Assembly: GCF_036785885.1 (NCBI RefSeq)
Contig: NC_092312.1
Location: 19,114,001 to 19,178,000 of the forward strand
Source of the DNA: Coffea arabica
Taxonomy: Eukaryota > Streptophyta > Magnoliopsida > Gentianales > Rubiaceae
DNA length: 64,000 nucleotides
Direction: 5' to 3'
The notes under the pieces: model-generated
What the model saw: the letters and a program-made list of their open reading frames with translations, nothing else
Told to the model about the DNA's origin: nothing
Database searches by the model: none
Part shown: positions 11,567-23,766 of the stretch, piece by piece
How the letters are laid out: the number at the start of each line of letters is the position of its first letter
Numbering within the stretch: the first letter of the stretch is position 1
Translations under genes and position numbers: made by a program

Positions 11567-14500
11567 TTAGCAGAAAGATTCATCTCGTCCTGATGACCCT
11601 GTGAGTATGAACGCATGGAGGAGGCTTTGCGCTGCTTGTGTTTCATCAGGAGATCCAGATATGACAACCATCCTGTCAGATGTTCCAGGGCGTGGCTCAT
11701 GCACTACAACTTTGGCGCCAGAAATCTAAACGAAAAGGCACCAGAAGAATGAGAGTATCAATTCGATGACCAACAAATCTCTGTTCATTCGAGTAATAAA
11801 ACTAGAGATAAACAAGAATTTTTCTTTGTTGCATGATATGGGTATGAAAGCTTGTGTACTGCTAAGAAACACACCAAATCTGTAGCTTCTGCTTATAAAT
11901 TATTCCATAAATTTTGTATCCTCTAGAAGCCAAATCAACTAAACTGAGGCTCACATCACATAGTATCAATCTTCATACAGCAATAACACCTTTCAAGGAT
12001 AACGTTCTCCGTCAAGACACAACATATCATCAGTGCACACAGGATTCTACTTAGTCTCCCACATTCATGTTTCCCAACTCACTATAAAATATATATATAT
12101 ATATATATATATATAAAGCGGCCACTAGTAGTGAGTAGTACATGAATTGCCTTTCTTAGAGCTGGTAAGACTAAAAACTACCTTTCAAAGTATTTGCTCA
12201 TTCAGCTATCAGGTAAGATCTAAGATCAAACACCAATAGGTCCACAGACTTAAAATGACCTATAGGATGGATATTTGAGGTAAAACTTCAGATGAGGTAC
12301 ATTATACTAATTCTTCGCCAGGAAACCCACGTTAGACATACTGACACAGGAATTATGTAACAAACACCAGAAAGTACAAAAGATCAGGAATATGGAGTTG
12401 AGATGCATAGCCCCTAACTTCAGAGCTTTCATTAGTCTTTAAGCACGTAGAAAGTACTACCCACCTGTCTTAGACGAACCAAATTGCTACCATTATCTCC
12501 ATAAACTGAGCCAATAACATTTTCAGGAACTACAATCTCCACAGTGGTATTTGTCACAATGGCAGATCTGTCACCGCTGCAAATGCGCAAAAAGAATAAA
12601 TAGCTGATAAGTGCCAACAAAATGCATTTAGCAACAATTTAGACATTTTCACATGCTGCATTTCTGGCCCGGTTGAATACTTCCTCTAGATAGTTCATCA
12701 TGTTCATTAGCTTCACATATCTAATTCGCGTGCCATCCGGTAAGTTCATTTAGAAAGAGCAGCCCATCTGATATTATCACATAACCAGTATACTCTCAAA
12801 TATACATTTTGGTATCAATCGCAGAAAAGCATTTAAGAAAGTAAAGCAGGTGTTATAAGGTTACTCAAAAGATTACACTAAGAGCACCTTAATATTATTC
12901 ACACAATTAAGTTACAAGAAGGAATACAATATCAATGTTAGCATAAACAGCAGAAAGAACATCAGATGCTAAGATGCGTAGGTCGAAGACCGGAGGGAAG
13001 ACATTCAATTAGCAGGCTACAAGATACTTGAAATGTTTATAGAGGGCAACTAATGTCTCAAAATACCACCACACAATAAGTCCTGTAGAAACATTACAAG
13101 TGACATGAAATAATCAAGGCAAAAAGCAAGTTTACTTTAGAATTTGTATTTGTTAATACATCAAATTTCCAAATTTACAAGGGAAGTTAAAGAACTTGAG
13201 GAAACAATTCAATTCACTAGAATTTAATAATTCTAAGCTCCTTCCTCTAAGCAAAGGTTTCTTTGCACTGAATCCAGCTTTCTTCATCATCATTTCTCTC
13301 CCTAGCTTAATCTCTGTGTATATATTATTATTACTATTATTTTGGTAGGCAGCATCCAATCTCATAAAATGTTTTATAACAAGCATATAAAAAATTGAGT
13401 TTTCTCCAGGCAAGCTAGTACAAACCTGCCAAGTTCAACACCACCTTTAGTTGAAGTCAATCCTCTGCCATCAAGTTGACTCCTTTGATCGACTCCTGGC
13501 ACTGTCTGCAATTGAGCACCCCAAATGGTGGGAAGTTGATGTAATAAACAATACAAAAAGAATATGATTACACCTTAACCTTCAACATAAAGAAAGGACA
13601 CAAATAGTAATAGCAACATAATAGAAGCAGCAGAAGACTAAAGCTAGCGATGCTAACAAGAAAAAGTTACTACTTTCTTTCACCTGCGATGTCCATAGCC
13701 CTGGTGACGGGGGACGATTTACGCTTTGTGAAAGAGCAAGATTCTCCATACTTCTCGTCAAGTGCTGACTCTGAGAGATACCAACAGAAGGAAGAAATCC
13801 AGGCAAAGGCTGATCCCTTGCTCTCCCCAAGGGACCTGTTTCAGTAACACAAGAGGAACTGCTCCTATTTCCGGCACTATTCAGCATTCTAGTTGCAAAG
13901 AGATTATATCGCAGCCTACCAGTGACATGATACAATGCATCTTGTACATTCACAAGCTCACCAGTAATCTGTCAAAAGAGTGAAAATCCATCGTGTCAAA
14001 GCAGAGTGGTAAAATTCCAAAACAATTCAACAAGAAATATAAACTTTGACCAACTTACAATGAAAATAAATAGAACATTTCCGCTTTCAAGAAAGATACA
14101 TCAAAAACTTTTCACAGTGTTCAAGAGAATAAAAGACAAAGCACCAAAAGGGATGCATAAGAAAAGATCAACTATATATAACAGATGAAATCACTTATCC
14201 ATAAAACAAATACAATAAGATTTTGAAGCAGATCTTAAAAATTACAGGAACCTCATATTTGACATTCCATTCACTTCCAGTCCCAGAGACATGAACTGCT
14301 GCCTATCCTACACTTTTTGTGATCTAATTTCAAACCTGACATCATGCTCTGCAAGGGTAACCAAACTAACTTTATTGACATCAACTTTTCCACCAAGATT
14401 GTCAGATCTATCACAGGCACAACCACCTATTGATACATAAATGTCTTCTACTGTCCCGCGGGAAAAAGAAAGTTGACAGAAAAAGGCAAAAAAACACATG

Positions 14501-16686
14501 TTGCAGCACACAATATGTCTTAATTGATATGGTCAGGACAATTCTTCTGAGATGTAAATGATAATTTTAGCTGATACTTCTACTTTTTGTAAGCTAATAA
14601 ATAAAACTCCCTGCATAAGTTAACTGAAATGGTTAGAATAAATGATTTGAAATATTCTTTATTAGATGATAAGTTTCAAATATGCATACCTGTACAACTT
14701 CATCACTTTCCAAAGCGCATCTTGGTACATGCTCACCCGCAAAAATTCTAATGGCTGCACCAGTCGCCTTTCTCATCTCTGAAACTATTGCTCCTCCTTT
14801 ACCCAACAAACAACCAACTTGACTTGATGGTACTACAAGTCTTGCACAAACAGGTGGGCCCTTCAAGCCAGAATCCAGCCCCTTGTCAGAGTCAGCCTCT
14901 ACACACTGGCTAAAAACTAGTACTACAGCATTTTGTGCAGGTGACTGTCGTGAATCTGGATTCTAAACAGAAGGGACCAAAACGATATAAAGTGTTAATC
15001 CACAATCAGTCACTATAATCCATTCAGACTAAAACACAGCTAAAATCTAATCAAACCTCCATTGCAGCAATCGTTATCAATCGTTCATCACATTCAGCAA
15101 TAGTAGGCCCAACACTAATAGAAGCACTTGTCTCTGCTTGAAGAGCCCTTACAATTGAACCTCCTTTACCAATCATGCCCCCTACTCTATCATTTAAGCA
15201 GAGAATTTTAAAGACAACTTCTTGCTGAGGTGGTTTTAATTCCATAACTGGAACCCTGTCAGCCTCTACTGACAATGGATAGTCCCCTGAGGAATAACCG
15301 GAGGAGCTTGATTCTGTAGATTGTGGAACTAAAACTCTATGAATAGGTAGGTCCATACGTAAATCAGGTAAGCTCTCTTGATGTATGGCTTCAAATGGCC
15401 TGCTTGCCATCATCCTTGCTTTCTCAACAGCTAGTAGACAGTCTTGCAGTCGACGAGTTACAGCAACAAGCGCTCTCTTAACAGCCACGATATCACCTTC
15501 AATCTGTCCACAGACTTACCCATGTTAGATGCTTTTATGGGGATAAAAAACTTTGTAGACTAGACCAGCGAAAAGCTAATTTTAGCAAGCTTATCAGTCA
15601 TAAACAATTATTTTCAACAGAAAATCCAAGAATACCAAGAAGCCATCTTTTTGAATAAGCTAGTTATCATAAAGAAAATCGAGATTCAATCTTTGACATT
15701 AATTCAATCAGAGCTCAATCATTCTCAATTAATATTACTTCTATACACTCCACATGGACTGACTTTATACCTGAATTACTTTCAATACATATCAAACTCA
15801 CACAAACTCAGTAAAACGAAAAACTCAACCACTATATGGTAGTCCTACGATATCATGCATTTACTTAACCACGGAAAGTGCAGTGTCAACACATCATGGC
15901 ACAGCAAAGAATTCCAACACATAAAAAGCAATCCAGAACTGTAAGCACTCCAATACTACTCCATTAACTGACCCTGTATCTAATACAGACTTCAATGCAT
16001 ATCGAAGTTGTAAGGTAGGAGATTTTCTACAGCCAGGATTCAATTACCTCAACCATTTCATCTGTCAGTAACTTTTCCGAAGTCAAAACTTTGATTTTAC
16101 AACCAGTATCCTTCCTAATCTTCTCAACCACTTTCCCGCCCTTCCCTATCACTGCCCCAACTTGACTCGTCTCCGCCAGCAGCCTACACGACACCAGTCC
16201 CCCACTCGCTGCGAACCCATTACCGCAGCTCTCCGCCGCCACCTCTATCACCCTCCCAAACACCCTGACCACCGCCTCCTGCGCTGCTGAAACAAAGACT
16301 TCGTCATCACCATCATCACAATCACAACCACCACTAGCACTGTCTCCTTCCCTGTTGGCATTGAAACTAATTCTCCTAACAAGTGATGTCCTGCCTATAA
16401 TAACAATGACTCGGTGGTCATCCGAGTTGGGGAGCGAGTCTTCGACTCGGATCTTAGCGGAGGTTTCTTGCTGAAGTTGCCGGATGATTGAGCCGGCCTT
16501 GCCGATGATTCCGCCCACCCGAGACGCGTGGCAGAGGAGTCGGAAGCAAACGTGTCCTGGTGGGACCGTGAGCGGGGGTAACTGGGGCTTGTTTAAGCGT
16601 TTGGGAGATGGCCCACCACCGTTGACGGCGAGAAAACCAGTCGCAGTGCCGGTGGCGGAGTGGTGGTTGTAATTGGCTTCTTGCAT
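11567..16686 (-). CDS. KH-domain RNA-binding protein with five KH domains (HEN4/RCF3-like)
   Basis: Nuclear RNA-binding protein of the plant poly(C)-binding-like group that includes HEN4 and RCF3. Seven exons: 16686-16048, 15503-15057, 14962-14690, 13968-13684, 13505-13426, 12576-12465 and 11725-11567; about 664 aa. KH1 (from about residue 46, loop GKAG 62-65), KH2 (GKGG, from about 167), KH3 (GGMIGKGGSIV), KH4 (GCLLGKGGAIV) and a C-terminal KH5 (VIGSVYGDNGSNL) each keep the GxxG loop that grips single-stranded RNA. A Ser/Pro-rich linker separates KH4 from KH5. KH1 is preceded by a short low-complexity leader. Which paralogue it is cannot be settled by eye. Confidence 0.92.
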
Positions 16687-17210
16687 TCTACTAAGTACTG
16701 CTACTAGAAAGTACTGCTCGTCAGTGAGATTGAGTTTTGAGAAGGAGAGGGCTTTATAGATTTTTGTTGCTACTGAGTACCATTAATTTCTTCGCATCAC
16801 GACTCAAGTAAGTTGGTAGATTTTCTTTCCCCTGTAGAATATGCTCATTTTTTAGGCAAATAGAAGATTCCATAAATTCATTTGATAAAAAGAAAATAGA
16901 AGCTAAAGAAGGTTCCATACATCATATACTACTACTATTTGGTCCAGTGTTGTTGATGTAATTTGACATCCATAAGGGGAAATCATTAGAGATTTAAGGT
17001 GTGTCATGCGATGGCTTACTCATGTTTTCTTTTCCGTTTTGCAGGGGGATTGGATTGAAATATCAACCATCATATGAATGTATATACTAATAATTATTAA
17101 TTTATTTTTATATTTATAAGCTTTTCTTATTTAATTATAAAATTTCAAAATATTAACACCAAAATGACATCTCAACAAGCACTCACTGAACACTCCTGAT
17201 AAACAAACTC

Positions 17211-17237
<27 letters not shown>
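16687..17237. other. KH gene 5' side and AT-rich spacer
   Basis: Contains the presumed promoter and 5' UTR of the minus-strand KH gene, then AT-rich DNA ending in a (TA)n run that touches the fold-back element. Nothing else is recognised. Confidence 0.4.
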
Positions 17238-17241
<4 letters not shown>

Positions 17242-18029
17242 TAATTACATTTACCTCCCCTGAGATTTGACCATATTACCAATCAATCCCTGTAATTTGT
17301 CCAAATAACGGTATCACCCTTTGAATGATCAAACATTTAACAAAAACCCCTTTAATGCCGAAAATGCCCTTATTGAGGCCATGTTGCATTAAAAAAAGAA
17401 CATATTTTTATTTTATTAACCCTGAAACAATCCAAAAAAATAGAAAAAAGTTTTTACTTATTATTTTATAAAAATCATATATTTGCTTCCATAAATAGTT
17501 TTGAATCAATAATTATTTTAAATCTTAAAAATGAATATTAAAAATTAGATAAATTGAAAGAAAAATAAAAAAAGAAGAAATTATTTTAATTCCTGAAGTA
17601 TGGTTCAAATTGAGGAAAACATGCCTTGTGCTCTCCGCAACATGCCTTGAACCACAAATTCGAACCATACTTGAGGATTTAAAATAATTGCTTCTTTTTT
17701 ATTTTTCTTTCAATTTATCTAATTTTTAATATTCATTTTTGAGATTTAAAATAATTATTGATTCAAAACTATTTATGGAAGCAAAGATATGATTTTTATA
17801 AAATAATAAGCAAAAACTTTTTGATGATTTTATTGGATTATTTGAAGGTTAATAAATAAAAATATGTTCTTTTTTTAATGCAATATGGCCTCAAAAAGGG
17901 CATTTTCGGCATTAAGGGGGTTTTTGTTAAATGTTTGATCATTCAAAGGGTAAGACCGTTATTTGGACAAATTATAGGGATTGATTGATAATATGATCAA
18001 ACCTCAGGGGAGGTAAATGTAATTAACCC
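17238..18029. mobile_element. Fold-back MITE, about 792 bp, with arms of about 385 bp
   Basis: The element starts GGGTTAATTACATTTACCTC and ends with its reverse complement. Almost the whole length pairs with itself, the two arms meeting in a short loop near 17630-17650. Both ends abut (TA)n sequence, so the target duplication is hidden in a microsatellite. No transposase is present. Ends of this CCCCTGAGGTTT type are widespread in plants. It lies 0.9 kb upstream of the UGT gene and a transcript would form a very long hairpin. Confidence 0.88.
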
Positions 18030-18892
18030 ATATATATATATGCCAAAAGGAGACAAAAGGATTTAATGCTAAATAAAGAAAAGAATCTTAAAACTAATTC
18101 TATAACAACAAGAGAGTAATTAATATTCCAAATTCCACTGGTCCTAGATTCCCGGTACGTAGTAATAATATGTTAATTCGATAAGAACAAAAAATAATTA
18201 GATTGTTGAGCATGTCGATTTAAGCAATTGTGAACATTGATTGGATTGTGATTTTTTAGAGAAAAAATTTTATATTTTTCATAAATATTTCTTCTGCACA
18301 AATTTTATTATATTTTTATTTCACATACATTACATTCGAACCCTTACTCGTACTTAAAAAAAAAAATTATCTTAACAAAAAAAAAGCCTTTTATCGAAAC
18401 ATATTGCGGATAAGATGTTGACTAGAGTTTGACTAATGAGTTTTCCAAGTCATCGCGCCTTCATCTCCCACTCCAAAGTAACGTGTGAAAACAAACCTAT
18501 TCGAGCTTTAATGATTGGGCTTCTAAGATGATGGTGGCAAAAGCTGTCAACTCCATGAGCACAAAAGCAATTTTTGTTTTTGGATAGGAACCATAACACA
18601 TTTGGCTTTCTTTAAATCACAAAATCTCTTGTTAATAGAAAGTGAAGTAGTTGATTCACAAGTACTGAAACGCAATGCATTTGGGATGCATGAGAACCAG
18701 GACGGTTTTCTTCTGGTCCTTTTTTTTTATTATTTCTTTTTTGGATTCCATATCACCCTAAGAAAACCTTTACAAGAGAAAAGAAAAGAAACTATCAGCT
18801 AACTAACGTGATGAGCATTTTTCTAGTCGTGTAGAACGAGAACAGCTATCACAGAAGGATTGTGACATGGGCGTAGAGGAAGCTGCAAACTT
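18030..18892. other. Upstream region of the UGT gene
   Basis: AT-rich DNA with no gene. An ATG at 18867 opens a 99-codon frame that overlaps the UGT start in another frame; it would act as an upstream ORF only if transcription begins left of it. Confidence 0.35.
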
Positions 18893-18900
18893 CTATTTAT
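18893..18900 (+). promoter_or_regulatory. Possible TATA box of the UGT gene
   Basis: CTATTTAT lies 58 bp before the ATG, which would put transcription start near 18925 and give a 5' UTR of about 30 nt, excluding the overlapping upstream ATG at 18867. Position fits but the match to TATAAA is weak. Confidence 0.3.
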
Positions 18901-18957
18901 TGGGTTTAACAAAATGCATCAAATTAGCAGCTGCTTGTAAGGAGTCGAGTACCACCC

Positions 18958-20355
18958 ATGGCTGCTCAACAGCATCATCTCATGATGTTCCCATGGCTAG
19001 CATTTGGCCACCTGCTACCATTTCTGGAGTTCTCCAAAAAATTAGCTACAAAAGGTGTCAAGATTTCCTTTGTTTCCACGCCAAAAAACCTATGCCGATT
19101 GCCCCCCATTCCTGCAGACTTATCAGACAGAATAAAGCTGCTGGCAGTCCCCCTGCCATTGGTTGATGGCTTACCAGAGAACTGTGAGGCCACCATCGAC
19201 GTTCAACCAGAGCAAACGCAGTTCTTGAAGAAGGCATACGACAGATTAGCTGAACCCATGGAGAAGCTCCTGCAGCAGGAATCGCCAGACTTGATCCTTG
19301 TGGACTTCGCTGCAGGTTGGATTCCAGAAACTGCCGCTAAATTTGGCATATCTGTGGCCTTTTTCAGTGCTTATACAGCTGCAACTTTAGCATTCTTGGG
19401 ACCACCAGGTGAACTGATATCTGGAACTCTACGTAAAACTGCAGAGCATTTCACAAGGCCACCAGATTGGTTCACCTTCCCTTCTCTGGTAGCCCACAGG
19501 CCTCATTATGCACCTACAGCGTTCAAGAATTTGCACATTCCTGACTTATCAGGTCTATCCAGTGGCCAACGTATTGCTAAAGTTGTACGAGGATGCAGCT
19601 TTGTTGCTGTGAAAAGCTGTAAAGAGTTTGAAGGAGAATACATAAATCTTGTCGAGGAACTCTATCAAAGGCCTGTTTTGCCTATAGGTGTACTCCCTCC
19701 ACCCCCAGAGACCATACAAGAGAGCCACAGTGACAATGATTCGAGCTGGTCTACAACCTTTCAGTGGCTGGATAAACAGAAACCAAAGTCCGTAGTGTTT
19801 GTGGGCTTTGGAAGTGAATACAAGATGCCAATTGAGCAAATCCATGAGTTGGCTTTCGCAGTCGAGCTTTCAGGGCTAGCTTTTATATGGATTCTCAGGA
19901 AGCCACTAGCAGACACTGTAAATTTACTGCCCCCTGGTTTTCTTGATCGCACCTCAAACCAGGGCATTGTTTGTCTAGGCTGGGTACCTCAAATAGAAAT
20001 ACTTGCCCACCCAGCCATAGGAGGATGCCTCTTCCACTCTGGTTGGGGATCAATAATTGAGTGCCTTGGATTTGGACACCCACTGATTCTCATGCCAATG
20101 GTATATGACCAGACACTGAATGCTAAATTATTAGCAGAGAAAGAAGTAGGCTATGAAGTTCCAAGAGACATTGATGGCTCTTTCAGCCGGGAATGCGTTG
20201 CTGCATCAATTAGACGGGTCATGGTGGAAGCGGAGGGAGAGCAGATAAGGGTCAAAGCTGCTCAGATGAAAAATGTTTTTGGCAATCAGGATCTTCATGA
20301 TAACTACATAAACAAATTCATTCAACATCTTGAAAGGTTCAAAAACCAAGTATAA
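18958..20355 (+). CDS. UDP-glycosyltransferase, UGT91-like
   Basis: Intronless family 1 glycosyltransferase, 465 aa, the usual length. It transfers a sugar from a UDP-sugar to a small molecule in the cytosol. The N-terminal FPWLAFGHLLPF block carries the catalytic His (H18); the partner Asp lies in LILVDFAAGW (D116). The PSPG box runs from W342 to Q385 with HSGWGS and ends in DQ, the residues that hold the UDP-sugar. HSGWGSIIE and the N-terminal block are typical of UGT91, a group rich in enzymes that add a sugar to a sugar on flavonoids, terpenoids and saponins. The acceptor cannot be deduced. A fold-back MITE lies 0.9 kb upstream. Confidence 0.93.
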   Translation: MAAQQHHLMMFPWLAFGHLLPFLEFSKKLATKGVKISFVSTPKNLCRLPPIPADLSDRIKLLAVPLPLVDGLPENCEATIDVQPEQTQFLKKAYDRLAEPMEKLLQQESPDLILVDFAAGWIPETAAKFGISVAFFSAYTAATLAFLGPPGELISGTLRKTAEHFTRPPDWFTFPSLVAHRPHYAPTAFKNLHIPDLSGLSSGQRIAKVVRGCSFVAVKSCKEFEGEYINLVEELYQRPVLPIGVLPPPPETIQESHSDNDSSWSTTFQWLDKQKPKSVVFVGFGSEYKMPIEQIHELAFAVELSGLAFIWILRKPLADTVNLLPPGFLDRTSNQGIVCLGWVPQIEILAHPAIGGCLFHSGWGSIIECLGFGHPLILMPMVYDQTLNAKLLAEKEVGYEVPRDIDGSFSRECVAASIRRVMVEAEGEQIRVKAAQMKNVFGNQDLHDNYINKFIQHLERFKNQV

Positions 20356-21862
20356 GCCATTCAAGCTCATAAGAAGCATAAATAGCTGCACGTGCAGAGT
20401 TACAGAGCATTGCCAACACAACAAAAAAACACACGTTGAATATGCACATGCATTTGAGCACTGCAGTTTCAACAGAAAAAGAGAAACTGATTAGCTTATT
20501 ATACTACAGAAAGAGAAAGCTTTCCAACCACAAGCAGAGGAATTAAAATTTACAGCACTTGACCAAAAAGTATGTTTCCTTTTTGTATACCACTTACAGG
20601 ATCTTTCTTTGACAACAATACCAGTACACACTGTCTTTTATTTGTTCTCTTCATTTAGATACAAATTTATTGGTCACGTTGCAGTTGGTTTAATAATACT
20701 GAGAATACTTCAATAAAAAGCTAAATGTAACTCTAAATCATCATTATATTTGTCCTTTCTAGTGAAGCTCAACCTTTCGTATTCTTCTCTAGAATTGGTC
20801 ACTTTCCAGTTTTATTGCTTAACCCTCTAGCTTTACCAAAAGATGGCCAGGTCATTTGTGTGATGGCTGATGATGCAAGGTAAAGGATGCCCAAAAAAAA
20901 AAAAAAATTCTTAGGAAAAGCTATTGATACCATTCAAGGACGTATAATTCTCTGCAATACAGAAGAAAACCTGTTTATCCTAACAGTATGCCAGGCTGCA
21001 GCTTCTCTTTCAAAATGAGCTAGTGGTTTCTGAAGTGGATTGGCTTCACAAACCTAAGAATAGACTTGTGAAACTTACATACCTTCATAAGAATGATGCT
21101 AACATGCTTATGATACGTCTAGTCATTCTTCAATAAGGAATGCCTGATCAACCTGACAAAGAAGCTCAAGAAGCATCCCCAAAAGTGTGGAACCTTGCAG
21201 TCCTGCTCAAGCTCCCATCCAGCCTCATTGAATGCTCAAGCCAGAACATTTGTCCTATCTTGCTCCATTGGCCAAGAAGAAGCAAGCCTAGCTGAGATTA
21301 CAAAAGTTCTGCAGTGTCTCCATGTTTGATGCCTAAAATTGGTTATTTTTTGCAGATGTAATGACATCAACTAGCACACATCAATTCCTACAACCTTTAT
21401 AAACTATGCAAGTGGGGAAAATAAAGCAAGAGAAAGATTACACAATGAAGCACTGATTTGCCAAATCAAGGTAATTGAACCTCAATATGCTTGAGGTCAC
21501 GTTGAACCACATAAGATCTTCTGAGGGATTAATATATAGACCAGGAAATTTTAGGAAGACAAATGGAAAGCTATTGACTAAAAAAATAGAAGGTAGTAAT
21601 CAAAGAGTTCAAATAGCTTTCAAAAGCAAGAGATTCTTCAAAATTGTATATCTGGATATTTCACAGATCAGACAATAAAACTCTGAAAAAATTATTAGTG
21701 TATCTACATTTTCCTTCACATTTCCAGTAAATCTTTCCTTGTTAAGCACACCAGAAATGATCAAAAGAAAGAGCGCATTTACAAATTATCTTGGCTTCGC
21801 TCACTTGCAGAATGAGATGTCTTGACATCAATGCAAGAGGTAAATAAAAGAGCACCATATTA
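20356..21862. other. Convergent spacer between UGT and FBPase genes
   Basis: About 1.5 kb between two facing stop codons, holding their 3' UTRs. An A-run lies near 20894. No other gene or repeat is recognised. Confidence 0.45.
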
Positions 21863-23766
21863 TTAGACTTCATAACCAGGATTTACTTTCTGTTGAACAT
21901 CTCCATAACTCTCTAATTCATCTATATCTTCTGGACTCCCCAAAAACAAAGGAAGTCTCTGGTGTAGCTTCACAGGTTGAAGAGACAAAATTCTACTTTT
22001 ACCATCACTTCCTTTACCCCCAGCCTGCTCTGCAATAAAACTTAGTGGGTTTGCTTCATAAACAAGACGCAGATGGTCCCTTGGATTCATTGCCACACCC
22101 CCATATAAGAGAGTACGATGAAAATCAGCAACAAGAGAACATATATAACGGGCTGAGTACTTCTTAGGATATTTCCCCTTGCCTTGTCTGATGGTGTCAA
22201 TATATTGCCTCAAACCTTGAGGCCAGTCAAAATACCGTGCATCATTCACAGAATATATTTGCCCTGGCAAGAAAGAGCAGGAACAAGACATAATTGATAA
22301 TTATGTACAACAGCAACCCCCATGAATCAACATTTGCAAATATTTTATTTTCTTGGAAAGCCACTTCAGTTGTATAAAGGCAAATCAGTCACCTCTAGGG
22401 GGAATTTTAATATTTGGATGTGTGAGAATGAAGTCTCCAGTAGAGTGATCCAGAGTAAATGCATGTGTTCCAGAACCAAAGCTGGCGCAGAGAATGGTAG
22501 CTGATGAGTAGAGGACATAGCCAGCAGCGACAAGCCTAGTTCCACTTTGTAGGGAATTCAGAATTGCCTTTTCCTCCACTGGCAGATGATCAAGTTCCAC
22601 AAGACGTTTGTAAACCCCAAAGATTGTTCCTGTGGGTATGGAGGCATCAATATTTCGGGAGCCATCTAGAGGATCCGTGACCACCACATATGGGCCATCA
22701 TCATTTATCCAAACTGGCAAATCATCTTCTTCTGAGGCCATGACTGAAACTTTACCAGAATGGCGTAGAGCAGACAAAATAATCTCATTCTGCACCCGAG
22801 GAATTATTACCAATCATTACAACTGTCATTCCAATTGATGACAGAGTCGGGAAGACACCAAGATACTAAAGAGATGAAATCAGAAAGTTGGAGAGAAGAA
22901 TCTGTGATTGAAGTGCCAAACCATTGAAATTGTACTTAAAAATGTAGAAGAGCTCCTCGTACAGTCGAATGAAAATGGTAATTATGGTTGGCTAGTAGCA
23001 GCATCATACTACAGCGTAAACAAAGCAAATTCTACCACGACAGAAAACTTTGCACAAATGAAACAGCAGAAAAAATTAGTAATACCTTTTAACGTACTAC
23101 TGCATTAAGATTAGAGGAAAAAACAACACAAGTACTTTATTCGAAAATTGCTCATCCAAGTTTCAAGACGTTCACATCGCTAAATTAATAATAACAAATG
23201 ACTACCAAAGGGGAAAAAATTCTTTTTATTGATATACTAATGAAGAAGTTGAGAAATTATACCGAGACGATATCAAGAGGCTTAGGCTCATCTCTTTCGG
23301 AAGGGGTACTGGCAATTGTCACATTTTTTCCAAGGCTAGAGTTGAAAGGGGAAGCCACCAGAGCAGCAATTTTCTTGGAAGCATATTCCAGATGACCAAG
23401 CAAAACCACCAAGCCATCACCCACATCAATCCCTCCTTTACCAACATACTCCATCAATGTACAAAACTCACTACTCTGATCAGAAGAAGCTGCAGCAGAA
23501 GAAGCATCAACACCCATATTTGCAGCGACCCTGCTCAAGTTCAACCCGCCAAGAAAAGATGGAAGGGAGGCCATTCTGCTTTTGGGTTGAGCAATATCGA
23601 ATTTTGGCGGGAAAAGATGGATTCTTGGGGAGAAATTGGAGTTGGGTTTCAAGGATATCGTGGAAGATAGCATGTCCTGTAGCAGTTGCTGGTGAAACTG
23701 GGAAAAAAAAGGCGTCTTCGGACCGAAGTTTGGACGGATAGGAATATGCGGTCGATAACTGCCCAA
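21863..23766 (-). CDS. Plastid fructose-1,6-bisphosphatase, redox-insensitive type (cpFBPase II-like)
   Basis: Hydrolyses fructose-1,6-bisphosphate to fructose-6-phosphate. Three exons: 23766-23263, 22789-22393 and 22263-21863. Starting at 23766 gives 433 aa; the Met at 23673 (402 aa) begins a Ser-rich, plastid-transit-like leader and may be the real start. The FBPase signature DPLDGSRNIDASIPTGTIF and the C-terminal YEANPLSFIAEQAGGKGSDG are intact. Between the catalytic acidic stretch and DPLDGS there is only WINDDGPYVVVT, so the cysteine-bearing loop that lets thioredoxin control the Calvin-cycle enzyme is absent, as in cpFBPase II. It is divergent from the nicotinamidase gene. Confidence 0.92.

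Noticed and set aside
18867-19166. 99-codon frame overlapping the UGT start
   Set aside because: No family match, mostly a shifted reading of the UGT; the likely transcription start is downstream of its ATG.
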